DNA from: JBEIHX01 sp040381075
GTDB lineage: Bacteria; Pseudomonadota; Alphaproteobacteria; Caulobacterales; Aquidulcibacteraceae
DNA: 64,000 bases
Direction: 5' to 3'
Assembly: GCA_040381075.1 (NCBI GenBank)
Contig: JBEIHX010000014.1
Coordinates: 1 to 64,000, forward strand
Part shown: one piece after another, positions 38,527-46,906 of the stretch
Layout of the letters: the number at the start of each line of letters is the position of its first letter
Numbering within the stretch: the stretch's first letter is position 1
Made by a program: the position numbers and the translations under genes
Notes under the pieces: model-generated
The model's input: only the letters and a program-made list of their open reading frames with translations
Databases searched by the model: none
Told to the model about the DNA's origin: nothing

Positions 38527-40403
38527 CGCCGGCGCTCGCACAGGCGCGCGAAGGCGACAGCGCACGCGGGGCCATAATCCGGATCTGCGCGTACGATCTT
38601 TGCACCGCTGCAGCAGCGATATCTGCATCAGTGGGCGCGTCCCATGCCCTGGGGGGCGGACCCGCGCCGACCTACGCAAACGCCGCCCTTTCGTTCGTAG
38701 TCTGCGCCGCCGCAGCAATCTGGTCGCTTGGGATCCATCGGGCGGTGTGGCGCTACACAAGCCTTGACGACATTGTCCGGCTGATCAAGGGCGCCATGCT
38801 GACATGCCTGTTGTTTACGCCAGCCCTGGTCCTCCTGCACGCCGGCGCGAACATCCCGTTTGGCGCAGTCCTGCTGGCTTTTCCAATTTTCCTGACCTTG
38901 ATGGTCAGCGGACGGTTGGTGGCGGTTGGGCTGGCGACGGGAGACCTCGCGGCCGCATTCCGCCGGGTGAACCGGCGCCGTCCACCAGCCTTGATCATCG
39001 GGGCGTCGCATGATGTCTCCGCGGCGCTTGCCGCCGCGCAGCGCTCCAGTGACGGGATGAACTTTCGCCCGATCGGGATTATCGCCACTGACGGCCGTCA
39101 TATCGGCCGCGTTATTCGCGGGGCTCCGGTGATGGGCGGTCTTGCCGACATTGACCGCGCCATCGAGCAGCTCCGTCAAGCCGAACCGCAGGCGCCAGGC
39201 ATCGCACTCGTCGGCCCCCTGACGGACAGATCCGCCATTGAAGCCGCGCTCGCCGCAGCGGGCAAGTGCGGATCCACCGTGTTTCGGCTGACCGCCGATC
39301 GCGATGCGCCCCGCTTTCTGCCTGTGGCGCCGGTCGATCTTCTGGCGCGCCCCGCGCGCAGCATCGACAGCACCCAGGCGCGCCAGCTGATCTCCGGCAA
39401 GCGCGTTTTGATCACGGGCGCCGGCGGCACGATCGGGGGCGAACTCGCACGTCAGGCGGCCGGCCTCAATCCGGCCCTGCTGGTTCTCGTTGATGCGTCT
39501 GAGCGTAATCTCTACGAGATCGATCTGGAGTTCACGGAGCGATTTTCTGCAACGCCGCGCGTCGCCGCACTGGGCGACGTGCGCGATCTGGCGCGTATCA
39601 ACAAGATCTTCGCACAGCACAAACCGCAGGTGGTCATTCATGCGGCGGCGCTGAAGCATGTGCCCCTGATGGAGACGAACGCTCCACAAGCCATTTTGAC
39701 AAACGTTGGCGGGTTGAAAACCGTAGCGGATGCAGCTGTGTCACACGGCGCGGATGTCTTTGTTTTCATATCGACGGACAAGGCAGTCAATCCATCCAAT
39801 GTCATGGGCGCCACCAAACGCGTCGGCGAGCTCTATCTGCGAGGGGCGGCCGCGGCGCACCCCCAGATTGCATGGGCCGCCGTTCGCTTCGGCAATGTTC
39901 TGGGTTCAGCCGGGTCCGTCGCCCCGCTGTTCGAGCGCCAGATCGCCCGAGGCGGTCCGGTCACTGTGACCCATCCGGACATCACGCGGTATTTCATGAC
40001 TGTCGAAGAGGCAGCCCACCTCGTTCTCCTGGCGGCGAGCCACGCCCGCGCAAGCAGCGCATCGGCAGGCGATGTCTATGTGCTCGACATGGGAGACCCA
40101 GTGCGCATCGAAGATCTGGCGCGCCAGATGATCCGCCTGAAGGGCCTTGAGCCCGACAAGGATGTGAAGATTGTCCACACCGGCCTGCGGCCCGGCGAGA
40201 AGATCCACGAAGAGATTTTCTACGAAGCCGAACTGGTTCGCCAATCCGGGGTAGACGGAGTGTTTATTGCGGATACGCCGGCCGTAGACCTCCCCAGTCT
40301 TGAGCCGCAGATTGCGATGCTTCTTGCAGCAGCCGATCGCGGTGATGACGAGGGCTCGCGCGCGGCTCTGCACATGCTGGCGCCGGAATTCCGCGCCTCC
40401 TGA
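38523..40403 (+). CDS. WbpM/CapD/PglF-like nucleotide-sugar 4,6-dehydratase
   Basis: A 626-residue membrane-anchored enzyme. Four N-terminal helices (about 20-140) precede a CoA-binding-like domain (about 150-290) and the C-terminal SDR domain with GAGGTIGGELARQ (about 305), the IHAAALKHVPLMETN segment, VFISTDKAVNPSNVMGATKR (about 425) and an active-site loop. Homologues turn UDP-GlcNAc into the 4-keto-6-deoxy sugar for capsule, O-antigen or glycan synthesis. It lies between heparinase and purH, and overlaps the heparinase stop. Confidence 0.9.
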   Translation: MTPALAQAREGDSARGAIIRICAYDLCTAAAAISASVGASHALGGGPAPTYANAALSFVVCAAAAIWSLGIHRAVWRYTSLDDIVRLIKGAMLTCLLFTPALVLLHAGANIPFGAVLLAFPIFLTLMVSGRLVAVGLATGDLAAAFRRVNRRRPPALIIGASHDVSAALAAAQRSSDGMNFRPIGIIATDGRHIGRVIRGAPVMGGLADIDRAIEQLRQAEPQAPGIALVGPLTDRSAIEAALAAAGKCGSTVFRLTADRDAPRFLPVAPVDLLARPARSIDSTQARQLISGKRVLITGAGGTIGGELARQAAGLNPALLVLVDASERNLYEIDLEFTERFSATPRVAALGDVRDLARINKIFAQHKPQVVIHAAALKHVPLMETNAPQAILTNVGGLKTVADAAVSHGADVFVFISTDKAVNPSNVMGATKRVGELYLRGAAAAHPQIAWAAVRFGNVLGSAGSVAPLFERQIARGGPVTVTHPDITRYFMTVEEAAHLVLLAASHARASSASAGDVYVLDMGDPVRIEDLARQMIRLKGLEPDKDVKIVHTGLRPGEKIHEEIFYEAELVRQSGVDGVFIADTPAVDLPSLEPQIAMLLAAADRGDDEGSRAALHMLAPEFRAS

Positions 40404-40440
40404 ACAGCCTTCCATTGTCCATTCCGAACAGGATTTCCTC

Positions 40441-42027
40441 ATGTCTCTTGTGACTATGCGCCGGGCACTGATCTCCGTCTCTGACAAGACAGACCTCATC
40501 GAACATGCCCGCGCGCTCGCACAGCGGGGGGTGGAGATTATCTCCACGGGGGGGACCGCACATGCGCTGAAGAACGCCGGCGTCACGGTGCGCGACGTAT
40601 CCGATGTCACAGGCTTCCCGGAAATGATGGACGGTCGGGTGAAAACACTGCACCCGATGGTTCACGGCGGGCTGCTGGCAGTGCGCTCGGATCCGGCGCA
40701 TCAAAGCGCCCTCGCCGAGCACGGCATTCCGCCGATCGATCTTCTCTACGTCAATCTGTATCCATTTGAGGCGACGGTCGCGCGCGGCGCGGAGTTCGAT
40801 GACTGCGTTGAAAACATCGACATCGGCGGGCCCGCCATGATCCGGGCGGCGGCCAAGAACCACGCCTTTGTCACCGTCGCGACAGATGCGGACGACATCG
40901 CCGCCGTTATTGCTGATCTCGACACTCATTCCGGCGCCACAAGTCTTGACCTGCGCAAGCGGCTCGCCGGCAAAGCCTATGCCCGCACGGCGGCGTATGA
41001 CGCGGCGATCTCGGAGTATTTCGCCAACGTTCTGGATGAGCCATATCCGAGGTGGCGCGCGTTCGGCGGCGAACGGGTGCAGACGCTGCGCTATGGAGAG
41101 AACCCTCACCAGACAGCTGCATTCTATCGCAGTCCCCAGGCACGCCATGGCGTGGCCACCGCGCGACAGCTCCAGGGCAAGGAGCTCTCCTACAACAATA
41201 TCAACGACACGGATGCCGCCTACGAACTGGTTGCGGAATTCGACCCCACGGCATCTGCGGCCATCGCAATCATCAAACACGCCAATCCGTGCGGCGTGGC
41301 TCACGCAGAGAGCCTCAAAGAGGCCTACCTGGCGGCCTTGGCGTGCGATTCTGTCTCCGCGTTTGGCGGCGTCATCGCATCAAATCGTCCCCTCGACGGG
41401 GCTGCGGCTGAGGAGATCGTCAAGACCTTTACAGAGGTGGTGATCGCCCCCGACGCCGACGAAGATGCGCGCGCGATATTCGCCGCCAAGCGAAACCTTC
41501 GGCTGTTGATAGCAGGCGGCCTGCCCGATCCCCTTTCGCCTGGCGCTTCTGTCAAGTCCGTGGCAGGGGGTCTTCTCGTGCAATCACGCGACAATGCACT
41601 GGTGCGCCGCGAGGATCTGCAGGTGGTCACCAGGCGCGCGCCGAGTTCGCAGGAATTGGAAGACATGCTGTTTGCGTTTCGCGTTGCGAAACATGTGAAG
41701 TCCAACACCATTGTGTACGCAAAGGATCGCGCCACGGTCGGCGTCGGCGCAGGCCAGATGAGCCGGGTGGACGCCGCGCGCATCGCCGCACGCAAAGCCC
41801 AGGACGCCGCTGTCGCTGCGGGCTGGGCGACTCCGCGCACACATGGCTGTGTTTGTGCGTCAGACGCATTCTTTCCGTTTCCTGATGGACTGTTGCAGGC
41901 TGCTGAAGCGGGCGCGACCGCTGTCATCCAGCCGGGCGGCTCAATACGGGACGCGGATGTGATAGCAGCAGCCGATGAGGCCGGTCTCGCGATGGTGTTC
42001 ACTGGCATTCGCCACTTTCGTCACTGA
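40441..42027 (+). CDS. purH: bifunctional AICAR transformylase / IMP cyclohydrolase
   Basis: Last two steps of IMP synthesis. The 528-residue protein has the MGS-like cyclohydrolase domain (ALISVSDKTDLIEHARAL, STGGTAHAL, VTGFPEMMDGRVKTLHP about 58) and the transformylase domain with the catalytic KHANPCG (about 280), SAFGGVIASN and the C-terminal FPFPDGLLQAAEAGATAVIQPGGSIRD. Length is normal. ATG 40441 is the homology-supported start, 37 bases after the dehydratase stop. Confidence 0.98.
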   Translation: MSLVTMRRALISVSDKTDLIEHARALAQRGVEIISTGGTAHALKNAGVTVRDVSDVTGFPEMMDGRVKTLHPMVHGGLLAVRSDPAHQSALAEHGIPPIDLLYVNLYPFEATVARGAEFDDCVENIDIGGPAMIRAAAKNHAFVTVATDADDIAAVIADLDTHSGATSLDLRKRLAGKAYARTAAYDAAISEYFANVLDEPYPRWRAFGGERVQTLRYGENPHQTAAFYRSPQARHGVATARQLQGKELSYNNINDTDAAYELVAEFDPTASAAIAIIKHANPCGVAHAESLKEAYLAALACDSVSAFGGVIASNRPLDGAAAEEIVKTFTEVVIAPDADEDARAIFAAKRNLRLLIAGGLPDPLSPGASVKSVAGGLLVQSRDNALVRREDLQVVTRRAPSSQELEDMLFAFRVAKHVKSNTIVYAKDRATVGVGAGQMSRVDAARIAARKAQDAAVAAGWATPRTHGCVCASDAFFPFPDGLLQAAEAGATAVIQPGGSIRDADVIAAADEAGLAMVFTGIRHFRH

Positions 42028-42040
42028 AACGGGCGATTGC

Positions 42041-43171
42041 CTACAGGCATTCATAAAGAGCGCTGATCAAGGCGCATGGACGCGGATCGCCCATGAGGAC
42101 ATTTGACTGGCGGTTCATCACATACGCCGCCGACAGATGTCGGTCCGGGTCTGCGAGCGCCATTGATCCGCCCCATCCTGAATGCCCGAAGGATCGCGGA
42201 TTCGGGCCGTAAATTCCAAGGGAGTTGCGCAGAACGCCAGCCGCCCAGGCAAGATCAAACGGCAGCACAAGATCAGGACCGGCCCGGCGAAGTCGGGTCG
42301 CCGCCTGAAACACATCCCTGTTGATCAGGGGGCGACCAAATAATTCACCTTCATGCGCGAACATTCCATACAGAGCCGCGACCGCACGTGCAGAACCATG
42401 CCCATTGGCGGCTGGAAGCTCAGCCCGCCGCCAGGCAGGAGAGGCGCGGCCGGGGGATGACCATCTGGCCAGGAATGCAGCGTGTTTGATCGGCGTGACG
42501 CCTCCCAGGTCGGCCATGGCCTGCGGACGCTGCATCTCTGCGACGCGCTCGTGGTGTGAGTCATCGAGACCGATGTGGAAGTCGATCTGCGCGGGCACAC
42601 AAATGTCCTCGGCGAGCTGACGCCCCAGGCTGCGGCCGTTGGGATCGGCGCGTCGCGCCGGCTCACCGACGAGAGCGCCATATGAAATTGGATGATAGCC
42701 GCTCGCCGCGCCGGGCGTCCACAGTGGCGCAAGGCCCGCAAGGGCGGCTGCGAGGCCTTGGCTGTCAAGCCATACCTGCGGGTCTATGGGCTCAACAAAA
42801 CCTGGCACGCCGGCCTGATGCGACAGCGCTTCGCCAAGAGTGACGCGGTCCTTGCCGTGTACGGCGAATTCTGGCCAGACGGATGAGATCGGCCGCTCGT
42901 AGTCAAGACAGCCCCGATCCACCAATCGCGCGGCGACAAGCGCTGCGATTGGCTTCGTCACTGACATGACCGGAACGATCGTATCGCGGGCCCAGGGGCG
43001 CTGGCGGTTGCGATCGGCGTGGCCGGCCCACAGGTCGACGATGAGTTCATTGTCCCTATAGGCTGCGAAGGCGGCGCCCACCTCCAGCCCCTTCGCGAAA
43101 TTGGCCGCAAATGCGGCGCGCACCGGCTCAAAGCCAGCCAGCACCGTGCCGTCGACGAGAACGTCATTCAT
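42041..43171 (-). CDS. EstB-like beta-lactamase-fold serine hydrolase
   Basis: A 376-residue hydrolase in the family VIII esterase / class C lactamase fold. The catalytic SxxK is SVTK (S70-K73); the tyrosine element is in YHPISYGALVGE (about 165), as in EstB-type esterases. There is no signal peptide, so it is probably a cytosolic esterase. It converges on purH with 13 bases between stop codons. It is unrelated in detail to the hydrolase in the ribosomal operon. Confidence 0.87.
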   Translation of the reverse strand: MNDVLVDGTVLAGFEPVRAAFAANFAKGLEVGAAFAAYRDNELIVDLWAGHADRNRQRPWARDTIVPVMSVTKPIAALVAARLVDRGCLDYERPISSVWPEFAVHGKDRVTLGEALSHQAGVPGFVEPIDPQVWLDSQGLAAALAGLAPLWTPGAASGYHPISYGALVGEPARRADPNGRSLGRQLAEDICVPAQIDFHIGLDDSHHERVAEMQRPQAMADLGGVTPIKHAAFLARWSSPGRASPAWRRAELPAANGHGSARAVAALYGMFAHEGELFGRPLINRDVFQAATRLRRAGPDLVLPFDLAWAAGVLRNSLGIYGPNPRSFGHSGWGGSMALADPDRHLSAAYVMNRQSNVLMGDPRPCALISALYECL

Positions 43172-43216
43172 GCGGGCGTCCGCCTGACATCCTGCAGCGG
43201 TCCTCAGACCCCAAAA

Positions 43217-43828
43217 TCATCTGCGCCGAAGGAACACATAGACTGCGCCTGCGCCGCCGTGACGTGTGTGGGCCTGGCTCCAGCCGGATACAAGGGGCTT
43301 AAGCTCGGGGGCGTCGAGCCAGTCAGGAAGTCGCAGCCGAATTACGCCTCGCGGCGCCTCAGGCCAAAACGTTGCGCCAGGCGCCGGCGCCCGCCCCGTG
43401 ATCACCAGCACGCAGCCGAGGCCGCGGCGAACGGCTGTCGCAAGATATGCGCGCAGCGCGGCGTACGCGCCCTCCTGGGTGTAGCCATGCAAATCCAACC
43501 GCCCGTCAACCTGGACCTTGCCACGTCGCACGCCGCGTCCAGGGTCGCGTCCAGTGCGATGGATCTTGACCGACTGCAGGGGGGTTAAGTGAACCTCGGG
43601 CAGGGCTGGCGGTCCAGGCGTCGGGGCGGCCTTGTGCGGCCGTCGAGCCGCCGCGCCAAGTCCAGACGCCGGACTGTCGACGTTTCCCGAAGCCGCCATA
43701 TCCTGCGATTGCGCGGACGGCGGGTCGCGGACCTCCGCGCGCCGTCTGCGCGACAGCTGCGCATCGTTGCGGGTGATGTAACGCCACAATTCCAATTCGT
43801 CTGACGTCAGACTGCGCCCGCGCCGCAC
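43217..43828 (-). CDS. Smr-domain protein
   Basis: A 203-residue protein; a charged, low-complexity N-terminus (about 1-105) is followed by a Smr domain (about 108-203): RLDLHGYTQEGAYAAL, VLVITGR, GVIRLRLPDWL and HGGAGAVYVFLRR. The normal TGKG box is replaced by TGR followed by an inserted PAPGATFWPEAP loop. Smr domains nick or bind nucleic acid. It starts nine bases after the Tim44-like gene and is probably in its operon. Confidence 0.85.
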   Translation of the reverse strand: MRRGRSLTSDELELWRYITRNDAQLSRRRRAEVRDPPSAQSQDMAASGNVDSPASGLGAAARRPHKAAPTPGPPALPEVHLTPLQSVKIHRTGRDPGRGVRRGKVQVDGRLDLHGYTQEGAYAALRAYLATAVRRGLGCVLVITGRAPAPGATFWPEAPRGVIRLRLPDWLDAPELKPLVSGWSQAHTRHGGAGAVYVFLRRR

Positions 43829-43837
43829 TGTCGCGTC

Positions 43838-44437
43838 TCACACGGCGTCGACGTCGGCGAGGCGCCAGTTGGGATCGCTGTCGTGGACGTCCCGTTGGAA
43901 CAGCCAGCGCTCGCGCGTCGCGGCGAGACGATCACCCCCAGCGTCCAGCTCGGACTCAAACGTCACGCCCACCCTGGCGACGCCCCCGTCGAGTTCAGCC
44001 TCGGTGATTGCGGCTGACTTGACCCGAACGAGCTCAGGTCGTGGCGCATCCGGGTTCGCGCTCAGGGCTTCATCATAATGGGCATAGACATCAGGCGTCA
44101 GCAGCGATTGCAGGGTCGGGCGGTCTGAGGCGGCATAGGCGGTCACGATCATTTCATAGGCCCGCCTGGCGCCGACTAGGAAGTCGGCCGGATCAAAGGC
44201 CCGATCTGCAGCAGCGATAGCCTCAAGGCCCGCAGCGGCCGGCCCGGTGAACGCAGGGCGCAGCCTGTTTTGCCCTCCGGCAAGCTGATCTGCGCGCTGC
44301 GGTTCCTGCCGGGGCGCGCGCGCAGGCGCAGGTTCAGAAGGCCGTTCCGCCCCGGTCCGCCGGCCAAGCACAGCGTACAGGCGCGCAAGCACCACCACCG
44401 CCAGGGCCGCCAGAATGAAGAGCTCAAGATATTGCAT
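43838..44437 (-). CDS. Tim44-like domain membrane-associated protein
   Basis: A 199-residue protein with one N-terminal helix (LFILAALAVVVLARLYAVLG, about 4-23), a variable linker, and a Tim44-like domain (about 70-199: DPADFLVGARRAYEMIVTAYAASDRPTLQSLLTPDVYAHY, and ERWLFQRDVHDSDPNWRLADVDAV at the end). It probably acts at the inner membrane; its bacterial role is poorly known. ATG 44437 is the start with the helix at the N-terminus. It diverges from secB. Confidence 0.88.
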   Translation of the reverse strand: MQYLELFILAALAVVVLARLYAVLGRRTGAERPSEPAPARAPRQEPQRADQLAGGQNRLRPAFTGPAAAGLEAIAAADRAFDPADFLVGARRAYEMIVTAYAASDRPTLQSLLTPDVYAHYDEALSANPDAPRPELVRVKSAAITEAELDGGVARVGVTFESELDAGGDRLAATRERWLFQRDVHDSDPNWRLADVDAV

Positions 44438-44655
44438 CGGTTTCCGTCCCGGCGCCGCCGCGCCTGTTGCACATATAGGCCGTTCCGCCAGTTTGTCAGC
44501 CTGAATGGCGCAGGCGCGCCGACAGCGTCCCGCCGTGAGGCGGTCGCGGCCGAAGATGGACGCCAAAGCAAGTCACATGCTAGAGCCGCACCCGCCCGGC
44601 GCCTGATCTGCAACACATCTCCCCCCGAGCGCCGCGCGAACGGAGACTTGAGTTC

Positions 44656-45135
44656 ATGACTGAACAAATGGGCGCGCCCGAAACCATGACCGGGCCCGTC
44701 ATCCGTGTCTTGGCGCAGTATGTGAAGGACCTCTCTTTCGAGAACCCCGGCGCCCCGGAGAGCCTGCGCGCAGGGGCCCCTGCCCCCAACATCGATCTGG
44801 GAATCGACGTTGCGGCCCGTGCGGCGCCGAACGTGCCGGACGCGTTCGAGGTCAGCCTGCGCCTCGCTGCACGCGCGAACCGCGACGGCGAGGCCGTGTT
44901 CATCGCTGAACTTGATTATTGTGGCCTGTTTCAGCTCAGCGACATCCTGGCCGAACAGGTTGAGCCAGTTCTCCTGATCGATTGCCCGCGGCTTCTGTTT
45001 CCCTTTGCGCGGCGCATGCTGGCGGAAGTGATCAGAGAAGGCGGGTTCCCGCCGCTGTTGATTGATCCTGTCGACTTCGCAGCCCTGTTCGCCAACCAGA
45101 TGCAGCAACGCGAAGCAGCGTCGGCCCAATCCTAG
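44656..45135 (+). CDS. secB: protein-export chaperone SecB
   Basis: A 159-residue tetrameric chaperone that keeps preproteins unfolded and hands them to SecA. Diagnostic stretches are VKDLSFENPGAPESL (about 24-38), DVAARAAP, AVFIAELDYCGLFQL, and LLFPFARRMLAEVIREGGFPPLLIDPVDFAALF near the end. Length is normal. It is divergent from the Tim44-like gene, the usual alphaproteobacterial arrangement. Confidence 0.97.
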   Translation: MTEQMGAPETMTGPVIRVLAQYVKDLSFENPGAPESLRAGAPAPNIDLGIDVAARAAPNVPDAFEVSLRLAARANRDGEAVFIAELDYCGLFQLSDILAEQVEPVLLIDCPRLLFPFARRMLAEVIREGGFPPLLIDPVDFAALFANQMQQREAASAQS

Positions 45136-45241
45136 ACGCAGAATCCGCATGACAAGGCTGGGCTTCCCTCCAAAGACCGGGCGGCGGCCACAGCAGGCAG
45201 ACCCTGAACACCCCCGGTCCCCGGCCGCAGAGAGGGCGTTG

Positions 45242-45299
45242 GGATTGGCGCGTTGGGATTGGCGCGTCAGGATTGGCGCGTCAGGATTGGCGCGTCAGG
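45242..45299. repeat. tandem repeat, 14-bp unit, four copies
   Basis: Unit ggattggcgcgtca: three exact copies (45256-45297) preceded by one variant (45242-45255). It ends about 15 bases from the 3' end of the tRNA gene. Confidence 0.92.
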
Positions 45300-45313
45300 C
45301 GCCGGGCCGGAAC

Positions 45314-45388
45314 TGGTAGGGGCGGCAGGGGTCGAACCTGCACCTGGGCGGTTATGAGCCGCTGGCTCTACCATTAAGCTACGCCCCC
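45314..45388 (-). tRNA. tRNA with CAU anticodon (Met, or Ile2 after lysidine modification)
   Basis: On the minus strand the 75 bases fold as a tRNA: acceptor GGGGGCG with CGCCCCT (G1-T72 wobble), D stem GCTT/GAGC with a short loop, anticodon loop CTCATAA (anticodon CAU), a perfect T stem GCAGG/CCTGC, and an encoded CCA. The anticodon stem has an A-C mismatch at its base. It lacks the initiator pattern (three G-C pairs GGG/CCC, unpaired position 1-72), so an elongator Met or Ile2 tRNA is likeliest. Confidence 0.9.
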
Positions 45389-45477
45389 GGGGCAGCGAGG
45401 TCCTAGCATTCAGGCCACCCGAGCGCCAGAAGCCTTCGGCCTCGCGTTCGACCCGACCAGGCAGACGGGAGAAATGA

Positions 45478-46059
45478 GTGCAACTTAAGACGCAACGCCT
45501 CTCCGGTCCGACCCTGGCCCTCGAGCCCTACGCGCCACAGACGCATCGGGATGCGCTGGAACACATGATGCGCGCCGATGAGGACATGTTTGTTCTCTGG
45601 CCAACCTTTGGCCCCGGTGACTGGATCTCTTCCCACCTGGACGCCGTCGCCGAGGCCGACGAGGCCGGAGACTGGATCACCTACGCGGTGGTGCTGCCAG
45701 ACGGTCAGTTGGCCGGCTCGAGTTCGTTCATGGCGATCGACCAGCGCCATAAGCGGCTCGAAATCGGGGCGACATGGTACGCGCGCAGGCACCACGGAAC
45801 AAAGGTAAACCCAGCAGCCAAGCTGCTGCTGCTGGACGCCGCCTTTTCTGCCGGGGCAAACCGCGTCGAACTCAAGGTGGATGCGCGCAACGCGCGCTCC
45901 CGCGCCTCTGTATTGAAGCTTGGCGCGACCGAGGAGGGCACATTCCGCAGCCACATGGTGCTGCCGACCGGGCATGTTCGCGACACGGTCTACTATTCAA
46001 TCATCGCATCGCAGTGGCCGGGCGTGCGCGAGGGTCTGCAGACGCGGCTCGCCCAGTGA
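45478..46059 (+). CDS. GNAT-family N-acetyltransferase
   Basis: A 193-residue acetyltransferase of the RimJ/Acetyltransf_3 type, with LKTQRLSGPTLALEPYA at the start, the strand GDWITYAVVLPDGQLAGSSSF, the acetyl-CoA region near RLEIGATWYARRHHGTKVNP (about 100-118), and VELKVDARNARSRASVLKLGATEEG (about 130-155), the classic NxxS element. The substrate (amino acid, peptide or protein N-terminus) is unknown. A GTG start at 45478 is used. A hairpin follows its stop. Confidence 0.88.
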   Translation: MQLKTQRLSGPTLALEPYAPQTHRDALEHMMRADEDMFVLWPTFGPGDWISSHLDAVAEADEAGDWITYAVVLPDGQLAGSSSFMAIDQRHKRLEIGATWYARRHHGTKVNPAAKLLLLDAAFSAGANRVELKVDARNARSRASVLKLGATEEGTFRSHMVLPTGHVRDTVYYSIIASQWPGVREGLQTRLAQ

Positions 46060-46063
46060 CCTT

Positions 46064-46087
46064 GGCCCGCCGGCAAGCCGGCGGGCC
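46064..46087. terminator. perfect 11-bp hairpin after the GNAT gene
   Basis: Arms 46064-46074 and 46077-46087 are exact reverse complements around two bases. It starts five bases past the GNAT stop and lies before the stop of the convergent small secreted protein gene. No T tract follows on either strand, so termination is inferred only from position. Confidence 0.45.
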
Positions 46088-46175
46088 GTCGCAGGTCAGG
46101 AGCCGAAACATCTCTGAAGCCTCAGCGTCACCAAAGGCGTCGCGTCGCCGTCAGACCGCCCTGCGGCTGATGTGC

Positions 46176-46487
46176 TCACTTCCTCGCTGACGCGTTGCAC
46201 GCCGCCAGGTCGGGTTCGGACAGGGATTGCCCTGCGGCGCTGTAGCTGGTGAGCACGCCGACTTCCTTGGCGAGCCGCTTGCAGGCCTTCACAGATGGCT
46301 TGGTGCGCGTTTCCTTCGACGCAACGCATGTGGCGCCTTCACAGATCCAGACCGTGGAGTCGGCGATCACGCGTTCACGCTTGTCTTTCGGGGTCGCAAG
46401 ACTGGCGCTGAACGGTGTCGCGGTCGCTGACGCGGCGCCAGCCGTCACAATCGCGGCGAGAAGGAACAGGGCTGCACGGGACTTCAT
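46176..46487 (-). CDS. small secreted protein resembling the CC_3452 family
   Basis: A 103-residue exported protein with a signal peptide (about residues 1-24, MKSRAALFLLAAIV start) and the features STVWICEGATCVAS (two Cys likely to pair) and KACKRLAKEVGVLTSYSA, ending CNASARK. These resemble small Caulobacter/Hyphomonad proteins named after CC_3452, whose function is unknown. I chose ATG 46487; ATG 46499 in frame adds four residues. A 9-bp dyad sits about 100 bases upstream of the start. Confidence 0.7.
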   Translation of the reverse strand: MKSRAALFLLAAIVTAGAASATATPFSASLATPKDKRERVIADSTVWICEGATCVASKETRTKPSVKACKRLAKEVGVLTSYSAAGQSLSEPDLAACNASARK

Positions 46488-46906
46488 TGGAAACCTCATT
46501 ATCTGTGTCCGGGCCCGCGCCGCATGGGGAGGAGCGCCTGCTCGGACGAATCCGGCCCGGCCAACCGGGCCATTGATCCGAAAACGCTGAACGCTTTCGA
46601 ATGTATTCAGCGTTAAATGCTTCCCTGGAGCAGCGCAAGCGGAATCTGGACCCGGCCGGAGGATTGAACAGTTCTCCATGCTCACGTTTCAGTGACCGGG
46701 TCAGCGCGGCAGGACCAGCGGGATGCAACGCCAGATCAATGGCCCAGGACCGGTGGCCCCAATCCCGCGACGCGGGATCACGGGCCGTCGTTCAGACTTC
46801 CAGGCAAACGCGAAGTCACTGCGAATGCGCCCTGCTCTGCTTTTCGTTTCCCGCGCGGGCGCGATAGAATGAACGGAGCCGTATCTGAGCCGCCAGGGAG
46901 AGCGCG
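46488..46906. other. divergent intergenic stretch
   Basis: About 420 bases upstream of the small secreted protein and of the acyl-CoA dehydrogenase, which diverge. No gene is supported. The notable element is the dyad at 46583-46614. Confidence 0.5.
46583..46614. promoter_or_regulatory. candidate operator: exact 9-bp dyad
   Basis: AACGCTGAA (46583-46591) and TTCAGCGTT (46606-46614) are exact reverse complements around 14 bases that include TTCGAA. A further AACGCT lies next to the left arm. The region is AT-richer than its surroundings. It could bind a dimeric regulator acting on either divergent gene; a direct promoter fit is not clear. Confidence 0.4.
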
